A stretch of 64,000 nt of DNA, from the NCBI RefSeq assembly GCF_022832375.1, contig NZ_JALHLG010000013.1:62001-126000 (forward strand). The letters run 5' to 3'. This DNA comes from Novosphingobium beihaiense (GTDB lineage Bacteria; Pseudomonadota; Alphaproteobacteria; Sphingomonadales; Sphingomonadaceae). Of this stretch, positions 1-8,133 are shown in pieces. The notes below the pieces were generated by a model, which saw only the letters and a list, made by a program, of their open reading frames with translations, searched no databases and was not told the origin of the DNA. The translations under genes were made by a program, and so were the position numbers. Position 1 is the stretch's first letter. Each line of letters opens with the position of its first letter.

Positions 1-57
1 GCTGCCGGGCGCGACGTCCAGCGGTCCATCCAGACTGAAGAAGCTGCTTTCGCCCAT
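1..57 (-). CDS. N-terminal fragment of an unidentified gene (runs off the window)
   Basis: An ATG at 57 reading leftwards opens a frame of 19 codons (MGESSFFSLDGPLDVAPGS) that leaves the window. A GAGGA ribosome-binding site lies a few bases upstream of the ATG on this strand, which supports a real start. The gene is divergent from the enoyl-CoA hydratase-like gene at 255, so the roughly 200-bp gap probably holds both promoters. Too little is visible to name a product. Confidence 0.5.
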   Translation of the reverse strand, partial: MGESSFFSLDGPLDVAPGS

Positions 58-254
58 GGCTGTCCTCACCACCGTTCGCGGGGTGCGGATGGCCTCTGCG
101 TGCCCATTCCGCCTGTCCCGCCTTTCCTGTCCGCGGCACGCAATATCGAGAACGCCGCGCGAAATGCCAATACCCTCCAGCTTGCCTGTGGCAGCACGCG
201 GGCCAGCACGAACAAGCCAGATATGAAAAGCCATAAAGGCGGGAGAGAGAACCG

Positions 255-1238
255 ATGACGATACCCCGGAAGACCATCGCCGATCACAAGAAGGCCGCCG
301 AAGCGCACGTCCTCTATGAGAAAGACCCGGCGACGAAGATCGCGACGATCACCTTCAACCGCCTCGAAAAGCACAACACGGCGACGATCGGCATGCGCGC
401 GCGGTTCGGCGAACTGGTGTTCAAGGCGAACATCGACGACGAAGTGAAAGTGCTGGTGATCCGCGGCATGGGCGACAACCTGGGCAGCGGCGGCGATCTC
501 GACGAGCACGGCGATCTCTATCTGAACCCGGGCCCTGACGATAACTTTCTGGTCGACATGGAGATCGACGATCCCAGCGTGAAATATCCGCCCGCAGGCT
601 CCTACCGCTACCTGCATGGGCTGACCGACTATTATGCCAAGGCGCGTTCGGGCAACCGGCCGCTGCAGGAATTCAAGAAGATCTCGATCATCGAGGCCAA
701 GGGCTATTGCTATGGCTGGCACTTCTACCAGTGCGCCGATGCGGATCTGATCGTCTCGTCGGATGATGCATTGTTCGGCCATCCCTCGTTCCGTTACGCC
801 GGATGGGGGCCGCGCATGTGGCAGTGGTTGGAAACCGTGGGCCTGCGCCGCTTTTCCGAAATGCTCTTCACCGGCCGCCCGTTTACGGCGGACGAGATGT
901 TCCAGTCCAACTTCGTCAATTCGGTGGTGCCGCGCGATCAGCTGGAGGCGGAAACCGCCAAGTACGCGCACGCTTGCTCGATCACACGGCCGACCGACGT
1001 GGTGGTGGCGCAGAAGACTTTCATCGAGGCCTACAAGCAGTATCGCGGCGAATATTTCGGCTCGCTGCTCACCGGCTGGCTGGAAGGCATGCTGCCGCTG
1101 ATGAAGGACGATGGTGCCGGCGACGTCAATCTGGGCAAAGGCGACACCTTCCAGCAGGGCATCGGTCAGGTCGTGAAAGGCCACGATCTCAACTATCCGC
1201 CCGAATGGCGCCTCTCGAAGAAAGGCCGGATGGGCTGA
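255..1238 (+). CDS. Enoyl-CoA hydratase/isomerase (crotonase) family protein
   Basis: A 327-residue crotonase-fold protein, longer than the usual 260. The first oxyanion-hole segment is visible at residues 77-82 (GSGGDL), and the second at about 147-158 (EAKGYCYGWHFY), which replaces the usual G-x-A-x-G-G-G. An insertion at about 85-125 separates the two. Family members hydrate, isomerise or cleave acyl-CoA thioesters. The unusual second loop means the reaction cannot be predicted. A GGGAGAGAG ribosome-binding site precedes the ATG. The gene lies upstream of an AraC-type regulator on the same strand, in a region of CoA-linked catabolic genes. Family assignment is firm; substrate is unknown. 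Confidence 0.85.
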   Translation: MTIPRKTIADHKKAAEAHVLYEKDPATKIATITFNRLEKHNTATIGMRARFGELVFKANIDDEVKVLVIRGMGDNLGSGGDLDEHGDLYLNPGPDDNFLVDMEIDDPSVKYPPAGSYRYLHGLTDYYAKARSGNRPLQEFKKISIIEAKGYCYGWHFYQCADADLIVSSDDALFGHPSFRYAGWGPRMWQWLETVGLRRFSEMLFTGRPFTADEMFQSNFVNSVVPRDQLEAETAKYAHACSITRPTDVVVAQKTFIEAYKQYRGEYFGSLLTGWLEGMLPLMKDDGAGDVNLGKGDTFQQGIGQVVKGHDLNYPPEWRLSKKGRMG

Positions 1239-1406
1239 CGGCGCGAAGAGACTTCGACAATGCGCGCAATGCAGATCGTTCTGCATCCGCTGTAGAGTAA
1301 CCGGCCCCTGTCATGGTAGAACGGTGAAAGTCCGGACCGGCAAGAGTCGGCTGGGGGATCGGACGGGGGTGTGAAAACGACACAAACCCGTGGACGGGAG
1401 AGAGCC

Positions 1407-2459
1407 ATGACAGAGACTTTGTTCTCATTCGACAAGCGCAATTACCGCGATTGCCAGCAGATGTTTCGCGGCACGCGCGATCAGGAATACTATCGCGGCG
1501 ACTTCTGGATCGAGGAATCCTCGAACATGGACGTGCGCTCCGAGCGCAAGACGGTCGGCCCGATTTCGATCATCAGGCAGCGTTCGGCGGCCAACCTGTT
1601 CTTCCGCCGTTCGCGCCAGCATATCCGCGAGGATGCGACCGACCTTTCGATCCTGTGGTTCGTCAAGCACGGCGAAATGGCCTTTTCGAACCAGTGCGGC
1701 AACAAGGTGGCCAAGCCCGGCGACTTCGTCATCACCCGCTCGATGTCGCCGTTCTTCATCGAATGCCGCACCGACGGCGACAACGGGCACGAAGTGCTCC
1801 ACGTCACCGTGCCCACGCATATCCTGCGCGCCTATATCCAGCAGGATCTGAGCACGGGCCTGTTCATGCCGGTCGAGCGTGCGGAAATGGCGGTTGCCGA
1901 AAACCTGCTCACCGGCGTGTTCGATGACGACGGCGCTCTGGGCGAGGATTCGGCGCGGCTGCTGGTGGAAACCGCCTTCGCGCTGATCGGCAATGCCGTG
2001 CGTGAGACCGAGGAACTGCAGCCCGCACGCCAGTCCATCGCAGACCGGCGGCTGGAGGAAGTGCTGCGCTTCATCGAAGTGCACTTGTCCGATCCGCAGC
2101 TGTCGACGGCGATGGTGGCCAAGGGCTGCGGGATCAGCCCGCGCTATCTCTCGTTCCTGCTGCGCCTGCGCGAGACGTCGTTCTCCGAACTGGTCTGGGA
2201 ACAGCGGCTGGCCAAGGCCAAGGAGTGGCTGGCGAGTTCGGACCCGCGCGACATCTCGATCAGCGAGATAGCCTATGGCGTGGGGTTCAAGAGCCCGGCG
2301 CACTTCAGCCGCATGTTCAAGCGCGTGTTCGGTGCCAACCCGCGCGAATACCGCGGCGAATGCAGCGCGCGCGAGGCCGAAGCCGAAGGCGTGACGATGC
2401 AGATGGAACCGGCCGGGCGTTTTCCCGAGTTCCCGGCTGCCGGGCAGCTCCTGCAGTAA
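1407..2459 (+). CDS. AraC-family transcriptional regulator
   Basis: A 350-residue regulator. Residues from about 60 to 190 look like the cupin-type ligand-binding domain of AraC/XylS activators. Residues about 215-315 form the double helix-turn-helix DNA-binding domain, with SISEIAYGVGFKSPAHFSRM as the second recognition unit and the closing FGANPREYR. I chose the ATG at 1407 because GGGAGAGAG lies directly before it; an in-frame GTG at 1371 would add 12 residues but has no such site. It probably controls nearby catabolic genes in response to an aromatic or CoA-linked inducer. The neighbours suggest this, but no operator could be identified. Confidence 0.9.
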   Translation: MTETLFSFDKRNYRDCQQMFRGTRDQEYYRGDFWIEESSNMDVRSERKTVGPISIIRQRSAANLFFRRSRQHIREDATDLSILWFVKHGEMAFSNQCGNKVAKPGDFVITRSMSPFFIECRTDGDNGHEVLHVTVPTHILRAYIQQDLSTGLFMPVERAEMAVAENLLTGVFDDDGALGEDSARLLVETAFALIGNAVRETEELQPARQSIADRRLEEVLRFIEVHLSDPQLSTAMVAKGCGISPRYLSFLLRLRETSFSELVWEQRLAKAKEWLASSDPRDISISEIAYGVGFKSPAHFSRMFKRVFGANPREYRGECSAREAEAEGVTMQMEPAGRFPEFPAAGQLLQ

Positions 2460-2564
2460 CGGCACCGTCCCGGCGGGGCGATGAGTGGCGGCCTTGGGCA
2501 AAGGCCGCTTGCATCGGGCCTGGCGATGCCGTTTCCTGCCGCCGGGACAAGACAGGAGGATGCC

Positions 2565-2903
2565 ATGCCGAAAATGAAACTCGTTGCCCTCACGCGCCCG
2601 CTGCCGGGCCGCGAGGAGGAGTACCACGAGTGGTACAACACCACGCACCTGCCGGAGCTGGTCAATACGTTCGGCATGGCCGGGGCCCAGCGTTACAAGC
2701 TCGCCGCCAAGCTGATGGGCAGCGACGAGAACGAATATATGGCGATCTACGATATCGAGGCGGACGATCCGATGGCGTTCCTCGGCGCGATGGGAGAAGC
2801 TGCGCAATCGGGCAAACTGACCCAGAGCGATGCGCAGGACATGGGCACCTGCTACACCGCGCTGTTCACCGAAATGGGCGAGCGGGTGGTGCCCGGAGAC
2901 TGA
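2565..2903 (+). CDS. Small DUF4286/EthD-like ferredoxin-fold protein
   Basis: A 112-residue protein with the pattern of dimeric alpha-beta-barrel proteins: an N-terminal strand, the segment GREEEYHEWYNTTHLPELV (W-Y-N-x-x-H-L-P-E) at about residues 15-33, and a second strand GAQRYKL. Such proteins often sit in sphingomonad aromatic or steroid degradation clusters, some as accessory enzymes and most without a known reaction. A strong GGAGGA site overlaps the region just before the ATG at 2565; the longer frame starting at 2481 lacks a comparable site. It follows the AraC-type gene by about 100 bp and may be in the same unit. Confidence 0.75.
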   Translation: MPKMKLVALTRPLPGREEEYHEWYNTTHLPELVNTFGMAGAQRYKLAAKLMGSDENEYMAIYDIEADDPMAFLGAMGEAAQSGKLTQSDAQDMGTCYTALFTEMGERVVPGD

Positions 2904-3074
2904 TGTCACAAACTACCGTGCGGGCCGGAAGGGGCTACACGATCCGCTCGGGCCGGGACTCTCTGGAGCAGCCGTGTGCTGAGGCTCAGGGGTGAATTCG
3001 GTGCTGGCGGGGTTTTCTCTGCTGTTGCGAGGAAGCAGTATGGGCGGCAAACTGCCGGGGAACAGGCGTTGCGC

Positions 3075-3428
3075 TCACTCCTGCGTTTGACCCGTGCACC
3101 CCCAGCCATCGCATTCTACTCCGAAACTGTCTTCCAGTTGGAGATAGGTCATCGTGAGGTCCTGGATTGCTTCCTCGTCTGTTGTCTGGCTGCGAACCAG
3201 AAACAGCCAGGGTTGGCCGTCTTCATCCCCTTCGATCAGTTCCAGAACGCGAAATCCCCAGTTCGAACTGGCTACTTCAAGGCGCCGCAGCGCTTCAATC
3301 GTTCCCTTGAATGAAACGTCAACGTCTCTGGGGATGTGCGCCAGATCGCCGTGCTCTCGAAGGCTTCGAATGACGTCGAGATCGGCAGCCCAGACTTCGT
3401 CCCAACGCTCCGGCTTGATCGGTGTCAC
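3075..3428 (-). CDS. RraB-like (ribonuclease E inhibitor family) protein
   Basis: A 117-residue protein with the features of the RraB family: an N-terminal DLDVIRSLREHGDLAHIPRD segment, a middle in which two strands carry F-K-G-T and W-G-F, and the C-terminal signature DGWGC at about residues 106-110. RraB proteins bind and inhibit RNase E in enterobacteria. In alphaproteobacteria the relatives are mostly uncharacterised, so the role is inferred. The gene stands alone on the minus strand, and the enoyl-CoA hydratase gene just upstream of it (about 100 bp away) is on the same strand. Base composition is a little more AT-rich than its neighbours. Confidence 0.7.
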   Translation of the reverse strand: MTPIKPERWDEVWAADLDVIRSLREHGDLAHIPRDVDVSFKGTIEALRRLEVASSNWGFRVLELIEGDEDGQPWLFLVRSQTTDEEAIQDLTMTYLQLEDSFGVECDGWGCTGQTQE

Positions 3429-3524
3429 AATGTCTCCAGCCCGGTTGGAAGGTGAGGTGCATCCTTTGACTAAGGAGAAAGCGGCGGGCCTGCAATGCCG
3501 GGAGAATGGAACTCTCGTTCTGCC

Positions 3525-4334
3525 CTAGCGCCCGATGAACTTCGGCTTGCGCTTTTCCTTGAGCGCCTGAATCCCCTCCATATGGTCGGCACTGCGGACC
3601 GAGACGCTTTCGTAGGCGATCCCGGCGTCCATCAGCGCGGTGGCGAGGCGCTTCAGTTCCAGGTTGGTCAGGATCTTGGTCGCGCGGATGGCGGCCATCG
3701 CGCCGTTCAGCAGCTTTTCGCAGAAAGCATCGACTTTCGCGTCCAGTTCATCGATCGGCACGCAATGATTGACGAGGCCGATCTCGGCCGCCTTCTGCGC
3801 GGAAAGCAGATCGCCGGTGAGGAGATATTCCTTCGCGCGCGTGAGGCCGATGCGCTGGGCCCAGATCACCGCGCCGCCATCGCCCGCGACAAGGCCGAGC
3901 CCGACGTGCGGATCGCCGATCTTGGCACCTTCGGCGGCGAAGATCACATCGCACAGCAGCGCCAGCGTGGCGCCGAGGCCTACCGCGTGGCCGTTCATCC
4001 GGCACACCACCGGCTTGTCAATATCGAGCAGGGTGGAAACGATGCGCTTGGCGACGCGGGTTTCGTGATCGAACAAGTGCGGGTTCTTCGCATTGTTCTC
4101 GATATGGTCGAGATCGCCGCCCGCAGAGAAAGCCCGGCCCGCGCCGGTGAGCACGATCACGTCCGATCCGGTGTCGCACTGCGCGAACCACATGGCTTCG
4201 GCCAGATCGTCATGAAGCTGCAGATTGACGGCGTTGAGCGCATCGGGCCGGTTCAGCGTGATGCGCAGCAGGCGGCCATCGCGCGCCATCTCGATGGTGC
4301 CAAGCTGCGGCAGCGCGGGTGCGGTATCGGTCAT
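3525..4334 (-). CDS. Enoyl-CoA hydratase/isomerase family protein
   Basis: A 269-residue typical crotonase. The first oxyanion motif is AFSAGGDL at residues 68-75 and the second is NGHAVGLGATLALLCDVIFA at about 114-133. The canonical catalytic Glu pair is not obvious: the segment after the second loop reads GLVAGDGGAVIW, with Asp-Gly where many hydratases carry acidic residues. It may therefore be an isomerase, hydratase or hydrolase. The ATG at 4334 follows GGGAGA on the minus strand. It is divergent from the flavoprotein gene at 4548, which suggests a shared control region of about 210 bp. Confidence 0.88.
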   Translation of the reverse strand: MTDTAPALPQLGTIEMARDGRLLRITLNRPDALNAVNLQLHDDLAEAMWFAQCDTGSDVIVLTGAGRAFSAGGDLDHIENNAKNPHLFDHETRVAKRIVSTLLDIDKPVVCRMNGHAVGLGATLALLCDVIFAAEGAKIGDPHVGLGLVAGDGGAVIWAQRIGLTRAKEYLLTGDLLSAQKAAEIGLVNHCVPIDELDAKVDAFCEKLLNGAMAAIRATKILTNLELKRLATALMDAGIAYESVSVRSADHMEGIQALKEKRKPKFIGR

Positions 4335-4547
4335 TGCGGCAAGTCTCCCATTCCTGGCGCTCCGTCATAAGCCGCGATGGCCCGCTGGCCAGCGTAAACC
4401 GGCAGTGAAGGGCAACGCTTCGCCGGGGCGAAGCGGCGGGTCTATCGCCGTGGCGTTGCGGGGGCGCCTTGCCAAAGGTTTCGGCGTTCTGTCTATCTTT
4501 CCCGGACGATACGCGCGCAACGCGGACGTGAGAGGGAGCACAAGGAA

Positions 4548-6242
4548 ATGGCGCAGTTCGACGAAACCTTCGATTGGGTGGTCGTGGGCAGCGGAGCGGG
4601 CTCGATGGCCTCGGGGCTGCTGATGCGCCGGGCGGGCAAGTCGGTGCTGATCCTCGAAAAGGCGGACGTGGTGGGCGGCACCACCTGCAAGTCCGGCGGC
4701 GTCATGTGGATACCCAACAACCGCTTCATCGCCGAGGATGGCGAGACGGATTCGCCCGACGCGGCGATTACCTACCTCGATGCCTTGCAGAACCTCGATG
4801 GCACCCCCGCGCCGGGCTCGACGCCGCAGAAGCGCCGGGCCTATGTCGATCAGGCGCCGAAAATGATCGACTTCCTGATCGATCAGGGCATCGAACTGCA
4901 GCGCGGCCATTCCTACTGGCCCGACTATTACGACGAGATGCCCGGAGGCTTCAAAACCACGCGAACTGTGGTGGCCAAGCCATTCAATCTCAAGGAATTG
5001 GGTCCCTGGAAGAAGAAGCTGCGCAAGGGCTTCGTCGAAGTCAACGCGACGCTGAGCGAGGGGATGCAACTGGGGCATCCGCGCACCAATCCCGGCATGA
5101 AGAAGCTGTTGGCCAAAGTCGCCCTTCGCACGATTGCGGACAAGCTGCGCGGCCGCCAATACACCACCGCCGGGGCCTGCCTGCAAGGGCGCCTGCTCAA
5201 GGCGGCGCTGGCGGCCGATGTCGATATCCGCACGGAAAGCCCGGTGCGCGAGATCATTCTCGACGAGACGGGCAAGGCCGTGGGCGTCGTGGCCGAGAGC
5301 GGTGGCAAGACCATGCGGATCGGCGCGCGGCTGGGCATTCTCGTCAACGCGGGCGGTTTCGCGAAGAACCAGGCGATGCGGGACAAGTACATTCCCGGCA
5401 GTCAGGCCAAATGGTCGCAAGTGCCGCCCGAGGATACCGGCGACATGCACATCGAGCTGGAGCGCATCGGCGGCGTGCTCGCGCAGATGGATCAGATGGT
5501 CGGCTTCCAGATGACCGAGGCACCGGGCACCGAGAACGATTACGTCAAGCCGGGGATGCAGAGCGTGACCGCCAAGCCGCACGCCATCCTCGTCGATCAG
5601 TCGGGCGAGCGCTACATGAACGAGGGCGGCTCCTACGAGCTGTTCTGCGAGACCATGCTCAAGCGCAACCGCGTGGTCCCCGCGATCCCGAGCTGGGGGA
5701 TCATGGACCAGCAATATGCCGAGAAATATCAGGTCGCGGGCAAGTGGATCGACAAGAAGGTGCCCAAGGCCTGGGAAGGCAAGGGCTATCTCCACAAGGC
5801 CGATACCATTGAGGAACTGGCCACAAGCATCGGCGTGCCGCCCGAAAAACTCAGGGCCACGGTCGACCGCTGGAACGCCTTCGCCCGCGCGGGAAAGGAC
5901 GAGGATTTCCACCGCGGCGAGCGTGAATACGACAAGTGCGGCTACGTGGGCGATCCCTTCTCGGACGCCAAGTCCATCGGCACGATCGAGAAGGCGCCGT
6001 TCTATTCGGTGTCCTGCGTGCCGGGTGACGTCAGCACCTATGGCGGCGTCGTCACCGACGAATACAGCCGCGTGCTGCATGCCGACGGTTCGGTGATCGA
6101 GGGGCTCTATGCCACCGGCGTCACCACGGCCTCGCCGATGGGCAATGTCTATCCCGGGGCAGGGGCCAGCGTCGGGCCGTCGATGACGTTCGGCTGGATC
6201 GCAGCCAGGCACGCGGCCGGGCTGGACAATCAGGCGCTGTAA
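4548..6242 (+). CDS. FAD-binding dehydrogenase, 3-ketosteroid delta-1-dehydrogenase-like
   Basis: A 564-residue flavoprotein of the fumarate reductase/KstD family. The FAD dinucleotide motif VVGSGAGSMASG is at residues about 11-22, followed by E-K and GGTTCKSGG at about 44-52. Near the C terminus YPGAGASVGPSMTFGW starts at about residue 535; in characterised KstD enzymes the tyrosine and the glycine four residues later take part in catalysis. The family introduces a double bond into ring A of 3-keto steroids, but many sphingomonad homologues act on unknown alicyclic substrates. The AAGGAA site before the ATG fixes the start. A paralogue lies at 15137. Confidence 0.85.
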   Translation: MAQFDETFDWVVVGSGAGSMASGLLMRRAGKSVLILEKADVVGGTTCKSGGVMWIPNNRFIAEDGETDSPDAAITYLDALQNLDGTPAPGSTPQKRRAYVDQAPKMIDFLIDQGIELQRGHSYWPDYYDEMPGGFKTTRTVVAKPFNLKELGPWKKKLRKGFVEVNATLSEGMQLGHPRTNPGMKKLLAKVALRTIADKLRGRQYTTAGACLQGRLLKAALAADVDIRTESPVREIILDETGKAVGVVAESGGKTMRIGARLGILVNAGGFAKNQAMRDKYIPGSQAKWSQVPPEDTGDMHIELERIGGVLAQMDQMVGFQMTEAPGTENDYVKPGMQSVTAKPHAILVDQSGERYMNEGGSYELFCETMLKRNRVVPAIPSWGIMDQQYAEKYQVAGKWIDKKVPKAWEGKGYLHKADTIEELATSIGVPPEKLRATVDRWNAFARAGKDEDFHRGEREYDKCGYVGDPFSDAKSIGTIEKAPFYSVSCVPGDVSTYGGVVTDEYSRVLHADGSVIEGLYATGVTTASPMGNVYPGAGASVGPSMTFGWIAARHAAGLDNQAL

Positions 6243-6364
6243 CACCGGACCGCTGAGCCAGCGTCGAAATACCTATATGACCGCCGCTGGCCGTTAATCA
6301 TCTCCCTTCAAGCGATTCTCACAATCGAGGGGATACTCTCCAACGGATAGTTAAGGAGAGGACA

Positions 6365-6754
6365 ATGATTACCGTCAGTTATGACGACAGCAACGGTGTG
6401 ATCCGCACCGTGACATATGGCCCCACATCGCGCGATGAGATCGAGGACTACCTTCATCGCCTTTTCGCTGCGATGGAACGGTCCTATGCCGAATGGGGCC
6501 GCATGCTGCATCTGGTCGATGCCAGCGGTCTCGATATTCAGTCTGACGAAAATCTGGGCTCGCTTGCCGGTGCCAGCATCGACATGCAGCAGAGCGACAA
6601 GGACAGGACGGCCGTGGTCATGCACTCCGGCAAGGCCATCACGCAATTGGAGCGGATGCCTTCTCAGATGGGCACAAAAATCTTCAGCGATTTCAAATCC
6701 GCCAAGGAATGGCTGCTGGCGGTTTGCGGCGAGCCGGATACCATCGCCGCCTGA
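6365..6754 (+). CDS. Hypothetical protein, possibly STAS/SpoIIAA-like
   Basis: A 129-residue soluble protein without signal peptide or membrane segment. It shows a small alternating alpha-beta pattern, with strands such as MITVSYDD, GVIRTVTYG, MLHLVDAS and TAVVMHSGK. This is reminiscent of the SpoIIAA/STAS-like fold, but I see no diagnostic motif, so that is only a suggestion. An AAGGAGAGGAC site directly upstream makes this a real and probably well-translated gene. It ends convergently with the dehydrogenase gene at 6775. Confidence 0.6.
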   Translation: MITVSYDDSNGVIRTVTYGPTSRDEIEDYLHRLFAAMERSYAEWGRMLHLVDASGLDIQSDENLGSLAGASIDMQQSDKDRTAVVMHSGKAITQLERMPSQMGTKIFSDFKSAKEWLLAVCGEPDTIAA

Positions 6755-6774
6755 AGCCTCTGTTTGAGTGTATA

Positions 6775-7776
6775 TTACAGAAGGTTGATGCCGACTTTTC
6801 CGAAGAATTGTCCGCTCTCCAGGTGGCGGTAGGCATCCTCCAGCCGGTCGAGATCGTAGACTACATCGACGACCGGCCTGATGCGGTGCGCCGCGATGAA
6901 GGCGGTCATCGCCTCATGCTGCTCGCGATTGCCGACGCCGATCGGGGCTAGGTTCACGCCCTGCTCGCCCATGCGGGTCCAGCTGAAATCCGATCCCAGC
7001 ATGCCGATGGCGGAAAGCTGCCCGCCTTCTGCCAGCAAGGATACGTTATCGTCGAACTGTACCGCGCCGACCGTATCGATGACATTGGCCAGCGGCCTCT
7101 CGCCCAGCGCCTTGCGCACTTCCGCTGCCCAGCCGGGCGTCTTGCGGTAATTGATGCACAGATCGGCGCCATAGGAAGCGGCGCGCGCCAGCTTGGCGTA
7201 GGATGAGGAGGTGATTGCCACCTTCGCGCCCATCGCCTTGGCCAGTTGCAGCGCGGCGATGGAAACGCCGCCGGTGCCGTGCGCCAGCACCCAGTCGCCC
7301 GCACCGGTGGGGCGGAAGGCGGTGAGGGCGGACCATGCCGTCAGCGCGGCGCAGGCGAGGGTGGCGCCTTCGAGATCGCCCAGTTCGTCGGGCAGGGGGC
7401 ACAGGCTTTCGGCATCGAACACGGCATATTGGCGCGCCACGCCGTCGATCGGGCCGCCGAGCATGCGCGGGTCGGGCGTGGTGCCGGTCATCCAGAAGGG
7501 TGCGAAGATCGGCACCACGCGTTCGCCTTGGTCCACGCGGGTGACGCCGCTGCCCACGGAGACCACTTCGGCCGCACAGCACGAAAGCGGCACGACATCC
7601 GGCTCCTTGCCGAGGCCGGGGATCAGGCCTTTGGCGACGATCAGGTCGCGGAAATTGAGCGTGGCGGCCTTGATCCGCACCAGCGCCTCGCCGGGGCCCG
7701 GCTCGGGGATCGGCGCTTCGCCGATGGCGATGGTCCCGATACCCTTGCCGCTCTGGACTTTGGCCTGCTTCATCAT
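6775..7776 (-). CDS. Zinc-type alcohol dehydrogenase-like (MDR superfamily) oxidoreductase
   Basis: A 333-residue medium-chain dehydrogenase/reductase. The N-terminal catalytic domain contains NFRDLIVAKG, typical of the quinone-oxidoreductase branch, and the NAD(P)-binding segment HGTGGVSIAALQLAKAMG sits at about residues 155-172. The zinc ligands of classical alcohol dehydrogenases are not evident, which favours a zinc-independent, NADPH-dependent enoyl or quinone reductase. I placed the start at the ATG at 7776 because GGAGAGACACGA precedes it; a second ATG follows immediately. An upstream in-frame start would add 16 residues with no ribosome-binding site. Confidence 0.85.
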   Translation of the reverse strand: MMKQAKVQSGKGIGTIAIGEAPIPEPGPGEALVRIKAATLNFRDLIVAKGLIPGLGKEPDVVPLSCCAAEVVSVGSGVTRVDQGERVVPIFAPFWMTGTTPDPRMLGGPIDGVARQYAVFDAESLCPLPDELGDLEGATLACAALTAWSALTAFRPTGAGDWVLAHGTGGVSIAALQLAKAMGAKVAITSSSYAKLARAASYGADLCINYRKTPGWAAEVRKALGERPLANVIDTVGAVQFDDNVSLLAEGGQLSAIGMLGSDFSWTRMGEQGVNLAPIGVGNREQHEAMTAFIAAHRIRPVVDVVYDLDRLEDAYRHLESGQFFGKVGINLL

Positions 7777-7824
7777 TCGTGTCTCTCCTGTCCGAACGTC
7801 ATGGCCGTGCCGGATCGTATCCAA

Positions 7825-7925
7825 CCTTCGTCGTTGCGAGGAGGCAAAGCCGACGAAGCAATCCAGGGCGGCTTAAACCGCCCTGGATTGCCGCGCGCCC
7901 CATGGGGCGCTCGCAATGACGAAGG
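7825..7925. repeat. Dispersed palindromic intergenic repeat, copy A
   Basis: About 100 bp of nested inverted repeats. The outer arms CTTCGTCGTTGCGAGG and CTCGCAATGACGAAG pair, as do inner arms AATCCAGGGCGG and CCGCCCTGGATT around a TTAAA centre. A closely matching copy lies in the opposite orientation at 30601-30697. It accounts for much of the 357-bp space between the dehydrogenase and the acyl-CoA synthetase gene; I see nothing else gene-like there. Such elements are common in sphingomonad genomes. Confidence 0.85.
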
Positions 7926-8133
7926 GCAATGTTAGATCGGTGGAGATCGTACGGCACCCCGAAACCTGTGCGCGGGAGCGATGGCTTTGCCTGCCGGTGC
8001 GCAAGGACGTGACTGTGCCGCCAAACCGCAGCCCCATGCATTCCGCCGCGTTAGGGGCGCTGTTACGCCTTGCCCGAAAGCCAGTGCCCGAAAGTCAGCA
8101 CACCGGGCGCGGCCGGGGAGAGGATCGTCTGCT

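Noticed and set aside
66..1286. Long minus-strand open frame of 406 codons opposite the first enoyl-CoA hydratase gene
   Set aside because: It is a shadow: arginine/histidine-rich translation without any family motif, and the plus-strand gene has clear crotonase motifs and a ribosome-binding site.
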